From Halovulum dunhuangense (GTDB lineage: Bacteria; Pseudomonadota; Alphaproteobacteria; Rhodobacterales; Rhodobacteraceae), in assembly GCF_013093415.1 (NCBI RefSeq), contig NZ_JABFBC010000001.1:1860001-1924000 (forward strand): DNA of 64,000 bases, read 5' to 3'. The notes below the pieces were generated by a model. That model was not told the origin of the DNA. It searched no databases and saw only the letters and a list, made by a program, of their open reading frames with translations. The stretch's first letter is position 1; each line of letters begins with the position of its first letter. The position numbers and the translations under genes are program-made. This document shows, one piece after another, positions 21,284 to 30,016 of this stretch.

Positions 21284-22048
21284 ATGGCAGGCACCGATCA
21301 CGCACAGGGCAGGGACTGGCACGGGCCGCAGCCCGTTTTCGTGCTGGTACGCCCGCAGATGGGCGAGAATATCGGCGCGGCGGCCCGCGCGATGTGGAAT
21401 TTCGGGCTGGAGCACATGCGCATCGTGGACCCGCGCGACGGCTGGCCGAACCCGGCCGCGTCCGCCACTGCCTCGGGGGCGGCGCGGGTGCTGGACCAGG
21501 TGCGGATCGATGCGACCACGGCGCAATCGGTCGCCGACCTGACCCATGTCTACGCCACCACCGCCCGCCCGCGCGAACTGACCAAGCCCGTCCTGTCCCC
21601 GCAGGAGGCGATGGAGGATGCCCGTGCGCGCATCGCCGCAGGCGAGCGGGTGGGGGTGATGTTCGGGCCAGAGCGCGCGGGGCTGGAAAATGCCGACGTG
21701 GTGCTGGCCAACACCATCATCACGGTGCCGGTCAACCCGGCCTTCGCCTCGCTCAACCTGGCGCAATGCGCGTTGCTGGTCGCCTATGAGTGGGGCCGCG
21801 AGGTGCTGCCCGTGGCCCGGCCCGAGCAGAAGCACCGCCCCGCCAACCGGGTCGAGGTGACCAGGCTGCTGGAGGCGCTGGAGGCGCGGCTGGACCGGGC
21901 GGATTTCTACCGCCCCGAGCACAAGCGCGAGCACATGCGCACGACGCTGCACAACATGTTCTACCGGCTGGACCTGACCGAGGCAGACATCCGCATCCTG
22001 CACGGCATCCATCGCGCGCTGGCCGACCGGCACCCGACGCGGGAGTGA
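21284..22048 (+). CDS. TrmJ-like SPOUT RNA 2'-O-methyltransferase
   Basis: 254 residues. The knotted SPOUT core shows VFVLVRPQMGENIGAAARAMWNFG, IVDPRDGWPNPAASATASGA, VGVMFGPERAGLENADVVLAN and VPVNPAFASLNLAQCALLVAYEW. These are the three SpoU motifs in the form seen in TrmJ, which methylates position 32 of tRNAs with SAM. A basic C-terminal helical part with YRPEHKREHMRTTLHNMFYRLDLTEADI completes it. The start at 21284 was chosen because GGGAG lies upstream and the motif core follows soon after. Divergent from icd. The tRNA target is inferred from the family. Confidence 0.85.
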   Translation: MAGTDHAQGRDWHGPQPVFVLVRPQMGENIGAAARAMWNFGLEHMRIVDPRDGWPNPAASATASGAARVLDQVRIDATTAQSVADLTHVYATTARPRELTKPVLSPQEAMEDARARIAAGERVGVMFGPERAGLENADVVLANTIITVPVNPAFASLNLAQCALLVAYEWGREVLPVARPEQKHRPANRVEVTRLLEALEARLDRADFYRPEHKREHMRTTLHNMFYRLDLTEADIRILHGIHRALADRHPTRE

Positions 22049-22132
22049 CGCGCGGGCCTTGCGCGAAATTGTCCGCTTGAGCGCCTTCGCGCCGGGGCCT
22101 AAATCTGGCCGCGCAGAGACAAGGACCACGCC

Positions 22133-23263
22133 ATGACCGCAAAGCGCAGCATCTTCGAGGAAGTGTCCGGCAAGACGCAGGCCGCGCCCGCGCCGCGCCG
22201 CGCCGACCCGCGCGAGGGCGCGCGCACAGCGATCCGCATCTGGATGATGGTGCTTTTCGCGCTGGTGGTGGTGATGATCGCCGTGGGCGGGCTGACGCGC
22301 CTGACCGACAGCGGGCTGTCGATCACCGAATGGGCCCCGGTCACCGGGGCGATCCCGCCGATGAGCGACGCCGCCTGGCAGCTGGAATTCGACAAGTACC
22401 GCGAGATCCCCCAGTACCGGCTGATGAACGCGGGCATGACGCTTGAGGAATTCAAGTTCATCTACTGGTGGGAATGGGGCCACCGCCAGCTTGGCCGGTT
22501 CATCGGGCTTGTCTGGGGGCTTGGCTTCTTCTGGTTCCTGATACGCCGCCGCATCCCCGTGGGCTGGACGCCGAAGCTGCTGGCGCTTGGCGCGCTTGGC
22601 GGGCTTCAGGGCGCGATCGGCTGGTGGATGGTCGCCTCGGGGCTGACCGGCGACATGATCTCGGTCGCCTCATACAGGCTTGCCACGCATCTGGGCATCG
22701 CCTTTGTCATCCTGGGGCTGCTCGCCTGGTACATCTACGAGTTGCGCCAGCCGCAGATGGCGCTGATCCAGGCCCGCCGCCGCCGCGAGGGGGGCGCCAT
22801 GGGCGCGACGCTGGTCGTGGGCATGGTGTTCGTGCAGGTGCTTCTGGGCGCGCTGGTCGCGGGCATCGACGCGGGCCGCACCTATGTCACCTGGCCGCTG
22901 ATGGATGGGGGGCTCGTGCCCGACAACGCGCTCATCATGGATCCCGTGTGGCGCAACTTCTTCGAGAATGCGGGCACGGTGCAGTTCATCCACCGCATGT
23001 GGGCCTATGGGCTTCTGCTGGTGACGCTGGCGGTCTGGTGGCGGGCGCGCAAGCTGAGCGTCACCGCGCTGCGCCGCCGCTTCGACTGGCTGATGGTGGC
23101 GATGCTGGGCCAGACGGTGATCGGGGTGGTGACCGTGCTTTACGGCGCCCCTTGGGAGATTGCCATCGTCCACCAGTTCGGCGCGGTGGTGCTGTTCGCG
23201 CTGGCGCTCAGGGCGCGGTTCGGCGCGCTCTACCCGCCCGAGCAGCGCATCGCCCGCGCCTGA
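22133..23263 (+). CDS. ctaA: Heme A synthase (COX15/CtaA family, type 2)
   Basis: 376 residues with eight predicted membrane helices. It oxidises heme O to heme A for cytochrome aa3 oxidase. Landmarks are VGGLTRLTDSGLSITEWAPVTG, EFKFIYWWEWGHRQLGRFIG (heme-ligand His), GLQGAIGWWMVASGL, RLATHLGIAFVILGL, LVAGIDAGRTYVTWPLMDGG, FIHRMWAYGLLLV and IVHQFGAVVLFALAL. The basic 40-residue N-terminus is cytoplasmic. Length and motifs suit the alphaproteobacterial type. The oxidase subunit genes are not in the window. Confidence 0.95.
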   Translation: MTAKRSIFEEVSGKTQAAPAPRRADPREGARTAIRIWMMVLFALVVVMIAVGGLTRLTDSGLSITEWAPVTGAIPPMSDAAWQLEFDKYREIPQYRLMNAGMTLEEFKFIYWWEWGHRQLGRFIGLVWGLGFFWFLIRRRIPVGWTPKLLALGALGGLQGAIGWWMVASGLTGDMISVASYRLATHLGIAFVILGLLAWYIYELRQPQMALIQARRRREGGAMGATLVVGMVFVQVLLGALVAGIDAGRTYVTWPLMDGGLVPDNALIMDPVWRNFFENAGTVQFIHRMWAYGLLLVTLAVWWRARKLSVTALRRRFDWLMVAMLGQTVIGVVTVLYGAPWEIAIVHQFGAVVLFALALRARFGALYPPEQRIARA

Positions 23264-23282
23264 CCCATCGATTCCCGAGGCG

Positions 23283-24074
23283 CTACTGCCGCCATTCGGG
23301 TTCGCGCTTGGCCAGAAAGGCGTCGATCCCCTCGCGGGTTTCGTCGAAAAGCATGTTCTCGGCCATGACGCGGCCCGCATGGGCATAGGCGTCGTCCAGT
23401 CCCATCTCGGCCTGGGCGTAGAAGGTCTCCTTGCCGATGGCCACCGCACGTCCCAGCTTGGCCGCGATCTGCGCGGCCAGCGCCCGCGTGTCCGCCTCCA
23501 GCATGTCGGGCGGGCTGACCCGGTTCACCAGCCCCAGTTCCGCCGCGCGGGGCGCGGACAGGAAATCGCCGGTGACAAGCAGTTCCAGCGCGCGCTTGCG
23601 GGGAATGTTGCGGCTGAGCGCCACCATCGGCGTAGAGCAGAACAACCCGATATTGACCCCGTTCACCCCGAAGCGCGCATCCTCGGCCGCCACCGCCAGG
23701 TCGCAATGCCCGACCAGCTGGCAACCGGCCGCGGTGGCGATGCCGTGGACCTGCGCCACGACGATCTGCGGCAGACGGGTCAGACCCAGCATCACCGCCG
23801 AGCAGCGGGCGAACAGGTCGCGATAGGCCGCCCGCCCGCCATCGGGGGCCTGGCGGCTTGCCTGCATCTCCTTCAGGTCATGGCCCGCGCAGAAGGCGCG
23901 CCCGGCCCCCCGCAGGATCACCACCCGGACGGATCGGTCCGCGCGCAGCGCCGCGATCTGGTCCGAAAGTGCCGCCAGCAGGTCGTCCGACAGCGCATTC
24001 AGCGCCTGCGGCCGGTTCAGCGTCAGCGTGGCGATGGCGTCGCGGTCCTCGCGCAACAGGATCGGCTCGGGCAT
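23283..24074 (-). CDS. Enoyl-CoA hydratase/isomerase family protein
   Basis: 263 residues of the crotonase fold. ATLTLNRPQALNALSDDLLAAL, GAGRAFCAGHDLKEM (oxyanion hole) and VHGIATAAGCQLVGHCDLAVAAEDARFG are standard. The catalytic Glu pair of true hydratases is not clearly in place: the usual GGG.E is replaced by TAAGCQLV. The reaction could therefore be isomerisation or another crotonase chemistry, as in ECHDC3-like proteins. The start at 24074 has AAGGAGAT upstream, and the upstream in-frame extension is dropped. Divergent from the thioesterase, convergent with ctaA. Confidence 0.82.
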   Translation of the reverse strand: MPEPILLREDRDAIATLTLNRPQALNALSDDLLAALSDQIAALRADRSVRVVILRGAGRAFCAGHDLKEMQASRQAPDGGRAAYRDLFARCSAVMLGLTRLPQIVVAQVHGIATAAGCQLVGHCDLAVAAEDARFGVNGVNIGLFCSTPMVALSRNIPRKRALELLVTGDFLSAPRAAELGLVNRVSPPDMLEADTRALAAQIAAKLGRAVAIGKETFYAQAEMGLDDAYAHAGRVMAENMLFDETREGIDAFLAKREPEWRQ

Positions 24075-24146
24075 CTCGATCTCCTTGCATCCGTCGGGCG
24101 AAGTCTCGACAGTCGCGGGCAAAATGGCAAGGGACAGGGTAAGGAC

Positions 24147-24578
24147 ATGGAACCGGTTCTGGGCGCGGCAGAGGTGGAGGCCTATCTCGACGAGGTGTTC
24201 CCGCAGGTGAGGGGGCGGTTCCGGATCCTGGAACTGGGCGAGATGCGGCTTTCCTGCGAGATGGCGGTGACCGACGCGGACCTGCGCCCGGGCGGCACCG
24301 TCTCGGGCCCCGCGATGTTCACCGCCGCCGACTGCGCCTTCTACATGCTGACGCTTGCCATGATCGGCCGCGAGGCGCTGACCGTGACCACCGGGGCCAC
24401 GATCAATTTCATGCGCAAGCCCCGTCCGGGCCCGATCCGCGCCGAGGCGCGGCTTCTGAAGCTGGGCCGGTCGCTGAGCGTCGGCGACGTGCTGCTCTAC
24501 TCGGATGGCGTTGCGGCCCCCGTGGCGCAGGCCAGCCTGACCTATTCCATCCCGCCGAAGCGGGGGCAGGGTGGCTGA
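24147..24578 (+). CDS. PaaI-type hotdog-fold thioesterase
   Basis: 143 residues. [44 protein letters not shown] (landmarks [14 protein letters not shown] and [12 protein letters not shown]) is the hotdog helix and sheet of PaaI/YbgC-like acyl-CoA thioesterases, which cleave acyl-CoA to free acid and CoA. The catalytic acid is probably the Asp after TAA. AAGGA precedes the ATG at 24147 within 73 bp of the divergent enoyl-CoA hydratase gene, a natural fatty-acyl pair. The acyl specificity is unknown. A short AT-rich hairpin follows the gene. Confidence 0.8.
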   Translation: MEPVLGAAEVEAYLDEVFPQVRGRFRILELGEMRLSCEMAVTDADLRPGGTVSGPAMFTAADCAFYMLTLAMIGREALTVTTGATINFMRKPRPGPIRAEARLLKLGRSLSVGDVLLYSDGVAAPVAQASLTYSIPPKRGQGG

Positions 24579-24585
24579 AATATGG

Positions 24586-24606
24586 GGTATTCAAATACCT
24601 TATTTT
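24586..24606 (+). terminator. Candidate terminator after the thioesterase gene
   Basis: GGTATT (24586-24591) and AATACC (24594-24599) can pair, with TTATTTT next. The stem is short and AT-rich with a tight loop, so it is weak. It stands out in an otherwise GC-rich sequence. Confidence 0.35.
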
Positions 24607-24647
24607 CAAGCCACTGAAATTGAAGCATTTATTCCGAACGCATCTAC

Positions 24648-24675
24648 TTGACTGCGCCGCGCAATCGAATAGAAC
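24648..24675 (+). promoter_or_regulatory. Candidate sigma-70 promoter of rplM-rpsI
   Basis: TTGACT (24648-24653) and TAGAAC (24670-24675) are spaced by 16 bases in an AT-rich stretch, about 65 bp before the rplM start codon. Matches to TTGACA and TATAAT are 5 of 6 and 4 of 6. Confidence 0.55.
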
Positions 24676-24739
24676 CCCCGCATCCGTCATGCGTGGCGCG
24701 GAACTGTCCGCCTCACGCCCAAGAACCGGGACGAACACG

Positions 24740-25204
24740 ATGAAAACCTACTCCGCCAAACCGGCAGAGATCGAGAAGAAGTGGGTCGTGATCGACGCCG
24801 AGGGCGTCGTTCTGGGCCGGCTTGCCTCGATCGTGGCCATGCGCCTGCGCGGCAAGCACAAGGCCAGCTTTACCCCGCACATGGACATGGGCGACAATGT
24901 CATCGTCATCAACGCCGAAAAGGTGCAGATGACGGGCAACAAGCGCGCCGACAAGAAATACTACTGGCACACCGGCTTTCCGGGCGGCATCAAGCACCGC
25001 ACCGCGGGCCAGCTGCTGGAAGGCCGCTTCCCCGAGCGCGTGATCATGAAGGCCGTGCAGCGCATGCTGCCGGGCGGGCCGCTGAGCCGCAAGCAGCTGT
25101 CGAACCTGCGCGTCTATGCCGGCCCCGAGCACAACCACGCGGCGCAGTCGCCCGAGGTTCTCGACGTCAAGTCGATGAACCCCAAGAACACCCGGAGCGC
25201 ATGA
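24740..25204 (+). CDS. rplM: 50S ribosomal protein L13
   Basis: 154 residues. L13 is an early-assembling protein of the large subunit. [65 protein letters not shown] and [16 protein letters not shown] are typical, and [15 protein letters not shown] ends the protein. The inner ATG at 24740 was chosen because L13 begins MKTYSAKP. rpsI follows with only 1 bp between stop and start, the universal rplM-rpsI operon. A candidate promoter is at 24648-24675. Confidence 0.98.
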   Translation: MKTYSAKPAEIEKKWVVIDAEGVVLGRLASIVAMRLRGKHKASFTPHMDMGDNVIVINAEKVQMTGNKRADKKYYWHTGFPGGIKHRTAGQLLEGRFPERVIMKAVQRMLPGGPLSRKQLSNLRVYAGPEHNHAAQSPEVLDVKSMNPKNTRSA

Positions 25205-25205
25205 G

Positions 25206-25688
25206 ATGGCTGACGATATCAAGACCCTCGACGATCTGAAGAACGTCGTCGCCCCCGCCCAGCCCGAGACCGTGACCCGCGCCGAGCCGGTCCGCGACAG
25301 CCTGGGCCGCTCCTACGCCACCGGCAAGCGGAAGGACGCGGTCGCCCGCGTCTGGATCAAGCCGGGCTCGGGCAAGGTCGTGGTCAACGGCAAGCCGATG
25401 GGTGAATACTTCGCGCGCCCCGTGCTGCAGATGGTGATCGGCCAGGCCTTCACCGTCGCTGGCGTCGAGGGCGAGTTCGACGTGATGTGCACCGTCAAGG
25501 GCGGCGGCCTGTCGGGCCAGGCGGGCGCCGTGAAGCACGGCATCTCCAAGGCGCTGACGCTCTATGAGCCCTCGCTGCGCCCCGCGCTGAAGGCGGCCGG
25601 CTTCCTGACCCGCGACAGCCGCGTGGTCGAGCGCAAGAAGTACGGCAAGCGCAAGGCACGCCGGAGCTTCCAGTTCTCCAAGCGCTGA
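25206..25688 (+). CDS. rpsI: 30S ribosomal protein S9
   Basis: 160 residues with an N-terminal extension of about 30 residues, usual in alphaproteobacteria. S9 contacts P-site tRNA through its basic C-terminal tail. Landmarks are [66 protein letters not shown] and the final FQFSKR. It is translated with rplM and followed by a strong intrinsic terminator. Confidence 0.98.
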   Translation: MADDIKTLDDLKNVVAPAQPETVTRAEPVRDSLGRSYATGKRKDAVARVWIKPGSGKVVVNGKPMGEYFARPVLQMVIGQAFTVAGVEGEFDVMCTVKGGGLSGQAGAVKHGISKALTLYEPSLRPALKAAGFLTRDSRVVERKKYGKRKARRSFQFSKR

Positions 25689-25715
25689 TCCGCTCGGACA
25701 TCGAATTTCGGAAAA

Positions 25716-25740
25716 GGCAGCGCCCCGGCGCTGCCTTTTT
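25716..25740 (+). terminator. Intrinsic terminator of rplM-rpsI
   Basis: GGCAGCGCC (25716-25724) and GGCGCTGCC (25727-25735) are perfect complements, followed at once by TTTTT (25736-25740). The arms lie 28 bases after the rpsI stop. This is the clearest rho-independent terminator in the window. Confidence 0.9.
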
Positions 25741-25748
25741 CGTTGGCG

Positions 25749-25764
25749 TTAGGCCCGCCTTAAC
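25749..25764 (+). promoter_or_regulatory. CtrA-box-like site upstream of the acyltransferase gene
   Basis: TTAG-N7-TTAAC, continuing as TTAACCAT, matches the CtrA consensus TTAA-N7-TTAAC with one mismatch. It ends 42 bp before the ATG at 25807. Pattern match only. Confidence 0.35.
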
Positions 25765-25806
25765 CATGGTCCCCCAGCACTGGAGCAAGTGTTCCGGGGG
25801 CAGGCG

Positions 25807-27693
25807 ATGCGCTACAGGGCCGATATCGACGGACTGCGCGCCATCGCGGTGCTGGCCGTCATTTTCTACCACGCCGGCCTTCCGGGCGTGGGCGGCGGCT
25901 TTGTCGGCGTCGACGTGTTTCTCGTCATCAGCGGCTATCTGATCGCCACACTGCTGCTTGAGCAAGAGCGCGTGCGCGGCCGGATAGACCTGTGGGACTT
26001 CTGGGCGCGGCGGGTCCGGCGGCTTCTGCCGCTCACGCTGACGGTGGCGCTGGTCGCGCTGCCCCTGGGCTGGGTGCTGCTTCTTCCCCATTACCTGAAG
26101 GATTTCGGCCAGAGCCTTGCGCTTTCGCCATTTTTCGCCACCAACCTGCTGTTCTGGCAGGAGGCGGGGTATTTCACCGCGCGCGCCGCCGACAAGCCGC
26201 TTCTGCACCTGTGGAGCCTGGCGCTCGAGGGGCAGTTCTACCTGGTCTTTCCGCTGCTGTGGATCCTGCTGCGCCGGGCAGGCGACGCGCGCTGGCCCCT
26301 TGTCGGGGCGCTGGCGGCGGTCAGCTTCGCCCTGTCGCTGCGGGCCAGCCATGCCATGCCCGAAGGCGCCTATTTCCTTCTGCCCTTCCGGTTGTGGGAA
26401 TTCCTTGCCGGTGCGCTGCTGGCAGCCCGTCCACTGGCGGGGCGATCGACGCAGCCCGGCTGGGTCGGCCTCGGCCTCATCCTGCTGGCTGCCGTCAGCC
26501 TCGATGCCGCAACGCCCTTTCCGGGGGTCGCGGCACTTCTGCCCGTGCTGGGGACGGTGCTTGTCATCCTCTGGCCTCCGCGCGTGCTTGGCGCGGCGCC
26601 GCTGGCCTTTCTCGGGCGGATCAGCTTCGGGCTTTACCTGTGGCATTTCCCGGTCTTCGTCCTGTTGGCGCAGGTCTGGCCCGATGCGCCGCTCTGGCCC
26701 GCGCTTCCGCTGCTGCTGCCGGGTCTGGTCGCGCTTGGCTGGGCAAGCTGGCGCTGGATCGAGCAGCCGATGCGCAGGCCGGGTGCCGGTCGGCATCTTC
26801 TGCCCGGTGCCGTCCTGGCGGCGCTGGTGGCGGGGCTTGGGCTGCATCTGTCGCAGGGCGCGCCGGGCCGCCTGCCGCCGGCCGCACGGATACCTCTTGC
26901 CCATGCCGAACGCTGGGCGATGCCCTGCCATGACACGCTGCACGCATCCGATCTGCGGGCGGGCCGTCTTTGCCGCATCGGCGCGGAAGGCGTCGCGCCG
27001 GGCATCGCGCTGCTTGGTGACAGCCATGCCGGGCATCTGACGCCCGCGCTCGGGCCGATGCTGGCCGCACGCGGGCAGGCGGCGCTGGTCTTCTCGCGCG
27101 GCTGGTGCGCGCCCATCCCCGGTTTCGGAACGGCCGCGCCGGGTCGGGGGCCGGAATGCGCGGACTTCATGGACGCCGCATGGGACAGTCTGGACGGGAT
27201 CGACACCGTGATCCTGTCCGCGCAATGGGCGAATTTCACCGAAGGCAGGCGGGGGAACATGCCGCCCGTCAGCTATGGCCCGGCCCGGCATCCCGGTGAG
27301 AACCCGGCCGCGTTCGCCACAGCGCTGGACGGGCTTGCGGCGCGGGTGGCGGGGCGGCGCGTCATCGTGATCGGACCGGTTCCCGAATATCCGCGCCCGG
27401 TGCCCGACATGCTGGCCCGCGCGGTGCTTGCCGGACAGGGGGCGCCGGCCTCCGTACCCTATGGCACCCGCAACGCCCAGGCGCTGGCCGCCCTGCGGGC
27501 GTTTGCGGCGCGCACCGGTGCCGGGTTTCTCGACCCGCGCGACGGCTTCTGCACCCCCGTATGCCGCGCGGCCGATCCCGCGGGCGTGCCGTACTACCGC
27601 GACGAGGCGCATCTCTCGACGGCGGGCGCAACGCTGCTCGTGCAGCAGCTGATGCCGCTGCTCGATGCGCAGGTTTCGGCCCGCTTGCGGTAG
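25807..27693 (+). CDS. OafA-type membrane acyltransferase (acyltransferase 3 + SGNH domains)
   Basis: 628 residues. Residues 1-350 form the acyltransferase-3 domain with about ten membrane helices. RYRADIDGLRAIAVLAVIFYHAG, GGFVGVDVFLVISGYLI, FWARRVRRLLPLT, LHLWSLALEGQFYLVFPLLW and GLYLWHFPVFVL are diagnostic. The C-terminal periplasmic SGNH domain has IALLGDSHAGHL (nucleophile Ser406) and the Asp/His pair in DEAHLS (Asp599, His602). Such proteins move acetyl or other acyl groups to lipopolysaccharide, capsule or peptidoglycan sugars. The ATG at 25807 was preferred to the GTG at 25789 because the family starts MRYRADIDGLRA. No glycan genes adjoin it, so the acceptor is unknown. Confidence 0.9.
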   Translation: MRYRADIDGLRAIAVLAVIFYHAGLPGVGGGFVGVDVFLVISGYLIATLLLEQERVRGRIDLWDFWARRVRRLLPLTLTVALVALPLGWVLLLPHYLKDFGQSLALSPFFATNLLFWQEAGYFTARAADKPLLHLWSLALEGQFYLVFPLLWILLRRAGDARWPLVGALAAVSFALSLRASHAMPEGAYFLLPFRLWEFLAGALLAARPLAGRSTQPGWVGLGLILLAAVSLDAATPFPGVAALLPVLGTVLVILWPPRVLGAAPLAFLGRISFGLYLWHFPVFVLLAQVWPDAPLWPALPLLLPGLVALGWASWRWIEQPMRRPGAGRHLLPGAVLAALVAGLGLHLSQGAPGRLPPAARIPLAHAERWAMPCHDTLHASDLRAGRLCRIGAEGVAPGIALLGDSHAGHLTPALGPMLAARGQAALVFSRGWCAPIPGFGTAAPGRGPECADFMDAAWDSLDGIDTVILSAQWANFTEGRRGNMPPVSYGPARHPGENPAAFATALDGLAARVAGRRVIVIGPVPEYPRPVPDMLARAVLAGQGAPASVPYGTRNAQALAALRAFAARTGAGFLDPRDGFCTPVCRAADPAGVPYYRDEAHLSTAGATLLVQQLMPLLDAQVSARLR

Positions 27694-27795
27694 CCTGCGG
27701 GGGATTTGCCGCTAATCTGAACCGGGTGCGAATCGACAGGTCCGGCAAGAAGGCGCAGAGACAGGCGCCCGGCAGACCAACCGGGGAGGATGCGG

Positions 27796-28755
27796 ATGCG
27801 GCGCGGCGCGATTCTGGCGGGACTGTTTGCGGCGGCGCTCGCACAGGGGGCGGGCGCGCAGGATCACGGTTTCCTGGCCATCGGCGCCGGTTCGGTCGGC
27901 GGGGTCTACTACCCGACCGCCAGCGCCATCTGCCGGCTGGTGAACCGCGAGACGGACCGCCATGGCGCGCGCTGCGCGGCACAGGCCAGCGGCGGATCGG
28001 TCGCCAATATCGAAGCGATCCGCGACGGGTCGATGGAATTCGCCGTCGTGCAAGGCGACATAGAGCGTGCCGCGATGCTGGGAGAAGGGCCTTTCGAGGG
28101 CGTGGCCCTGCCAGAGTTGCGGGCGGTCTTTGCCGCCCATTCCGAGCCCTTTACGCTGATCGTGCGCGAGGGCAGCGGCATCGCGGGGATCGCCGATCTC
28201 CGGGGGCGGCGCGTGAACCTTGGCGCCCCCGGGTCCGGGCAGCGTGTCACGACCGAGCGGGTCCTGGCGGCGCAGGGGCTCGACATCGGCAGCATAGTGT
28301 CCACCGAAGCCTCGGGCCGGGCCGTGGCGGCAGAGATCTGCGGGGGCGGGGCCGATGCGCTGATCTATACCATCGGCCACCCGGCCGCGATCCTGCGCGA
28401 GGCGGCCGAGACCTGCGACCTGCGGTTTCTGCCGGTGGGCGGTCCTGAAATCGATGCGCTGCTCGAGGAAAGCCCGGCCTACAGCCGGGCCGTCATCCCC
28501 GCCGGGCTGTATCCGGGGACAGAGACCCCGGTCGAAAGCTTTGCCGTGGGCAGCGCGCTGGTGACGCGGGTCGACGTGGACGACGCGCTGGTCGCGACCG
28601 TCGCCCGCGCGGTCCTTGGCAATCTTGCGGAATTCCGGGCCCAGCACCCGGCGCTTGTCGGTCTGGATCCGAAGGCGATGCTGAGCGGTGGCACCACCGC
28701 GCCGCTGCATCCGGGCGCGCTGGCCGCCTATCGTGACATGGGACTGATCGACTGA
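27796..28755 (+). CDS. TAXI-family TRAP solute-binding protein
   Basis: 319 residues. A signal peptide (RRGAILAGLFAAALAQGAGAQD) leads to the TAXI core FLAIGAGSVGGVYYPTASAICRLVN, AQASGGSVANIEAIRDGSMEFAVVQGD, LRGRRVNLGAPGSGQRVTTERVL and ADALIYTIGHPAAIL. TAXI proteins bind a carboxylate in the periplasm for a TRAP permease. No permease gene is in the window. The start at 27796 was chosen over 27790 because GGGGAGG then has 6-base spacing. Its stop overlaps the ATG of the acyl-CoA dehydrogenase (TGATG), indicating a shared pathway. The ligand is unknown. Confidence 0.9.
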   Translation: MRRGAILAGLFAAALAQGAGAQDHGFLAIGAGSVGGVYYPTASAICRLVNRETDRHGARCAAQASGGSVANIEAIRDGSMEFAVVQGDIERAAMLGEGPFEGVALPELRAVFAAHSEPFTLIVREGSGIAGIADLRGRRVNLGAPGSGQRVTTERVLAAQGLDIGSIVSTEASGRAVAAEICGGGADALIYTIGHPAAILREAAETCDLRFLPVGGPEIDALLEESPAYSRAVIPAGLYPGTETPVESFAVGSALVTRVDVDDALVATVARAVLGNLAEFRAQHPALVGLDPKAMLSGGTTAPLHPGALAAYRDMGLID

Positions 28756-29987
28756 TGGACCTGGGCATTACCCAAAAGGTCGCCCCGCTGGTCGAGGCGG
28801 TGCGCCAGATGGTGCGCGAGGAGATCTCGCCGCTCGATGCGGAATTCCACGCCGAGGTGGGCAAGACGGGCGACCGCTTTGCCTATACGCCGCGCATGAC
28901 CGGGATCCTGGAGGGGCTGAAGGAAAAGGCGCGCGCGCGCGGCCTGTGGAACTTCTGGCTGACCGAAGGGATCGGCGGCAACGGGCTGTCCACCGTGGAA
29001 TATGCCTACCTGGCCGAAGAGATGGGCAAGGTCCGGATCGCGGCCGAGGTGTTCAACTGCTCCGCACCCGACACCGGCAACATGGACGTGCTGCGCCGCT
29101 ATGCCGAGAAGTCGCACCAGGAACGCTGGCTTGTGCCGCTGATGGAGGGGCGGATCCGTTCGGCCTACCTGATGACCGAGCCGCAGGTCGCAAGTTCGGA
29201 CGCGACCAACATCTCGCTCTCCTGCATCCGGGACGGCGACAGCTATGTCCTGAACGGCGAGAAGTGGTGGGCGAGCGGCGCGGGCGACCCGCGCTGCGCG
29301 CTGTATATCGTGATGGTGCGCACCGGGGGCGAAGACCTGCCGAAGCACCAGCGCCACTCGATGATCCTGGTGGACCCGAAGTCGCCCGGGATCGAGGTGC
29401 TGCGCCCGATGCAGGTCTATGGCCATGACGACGCGCCGCACGGGCACATGCATGTCCGCTTTGCCGATGTCCGGGTGCCGGCGGAGAACCTGCTTCTGGG
29501 CGAGGGGCGCGGCTTCGAGATCGCGCAGGGGCGGCTGGGTCCGGGGCGGATCCACCACTGCATGCGCGCGATCGGCCACGCAGAGGCGGCGCTGGAACTC
29601 ATGTGCCGCCGCGCGCTGGACCGGTCGGCCTTTGGCAGGCCCCTGGCGCAGCTGGGCGCGAACTACGACATCATCGCCGAGTGCCGCATGGAGATCGAGC
29701 AGGCGCGGCTTCTGTGCCTGAAGGCGGCCTGGATGATGGAGCAGGGCGATGCGCGCGCGGCCGCACCCTGGATCAGCCAGATCAAGGTGGTGGCGCCGCG
29801 GGTCGCGCTGAAGGTGGTGGACGAGGCGGTGCAGATGTTCGGTGGGCAGGGCATCAGCCAGGACACGCCGCTGGCAGCCAGCTGGACGCATCTGCGCACG
29901 CTGCGGCTGGCGGACGGTCCGGACGCCGTTCATCGGCGCCAGGTGGCCCGCGCGGAACTCCGGCGTTACACGAATGACAAGGTGTAA
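28755..29987 (+). CDS. ACAD10/11-like acyl-CoA dehydrogenase
   Basis: 410 residues, FAD-dependent. The N-terminal helical domain includes GLWNFWLTEGIGGNGLSTVEYAYLAEEMG. The middle sheet has AYLMTEPQVASSDATNISLSC (substrate/FAD loop) and VLNGEKWWASGAGDPRC. The C-terminal domain has GRGFEIAQGRLGPGRIHHCMRAIG, ALDRSAFGRPLAQLG and MFGGQGISQDTPLA. The GRIHHCMR and WNFWLTEG forms are typical of the ACAD10/ACAD11 branch, not of straight-chain dehydrogenases. It is co-translated with the upstream TAXI gene and followed 29 bp later by an APH-fold kinase, the two halves fused in eukaryotic ACAD10/11. The substrate is inferred, probably a (phospho)hydroxyacyl-CoA. Confidence 0.88.
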   Translation: MDLGITQKVAPLVEAVRQMVREEISPLDAEFHAEVGKTGDRFAYTPRMTGILEGLKEKARARGLWNFWLTEGIGGNGLSTVEYAYLAEEMGKVRIAAEVFNCSAPDTGNMDVLRRYAEKSHQERWLVPLMEGRIRSAYLMTEPQVASSDATNISLSCIRDGDSYVLNGEKWWASGAGDPRCALYIVMVRTGGEDLPKHQRHSMILVDPKSPGIEVLRPMQVYGHDDAPHGHMHVRFADVRVPAENLLLGEGRGFEIAQGRLGPGRIHHCMRAIGHAEAALELMCRRALDRSAFGRPLAQLGANYDIIAECRMEIEQARLLCLKAAWMMEQGDARAAAPWISQIKVVAPRVALKVVDEAVQMFGGQGISQDTPLAASWTHLRTLRLADGPDAVHRRQVARAELRRYTNDKV

Positions 29988-30016
29988 GGGACTGTTCAGT
30001 CGGGGTTATCGCCCAC

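Noticed and set aside
25495-27612. 705-codon minus-strand open frame opposite rpsI and the acyltransferase
   Set aside because: Runs antisense through the rpsI terminator and has a low-complexity Arg, Gln and Pro composition.
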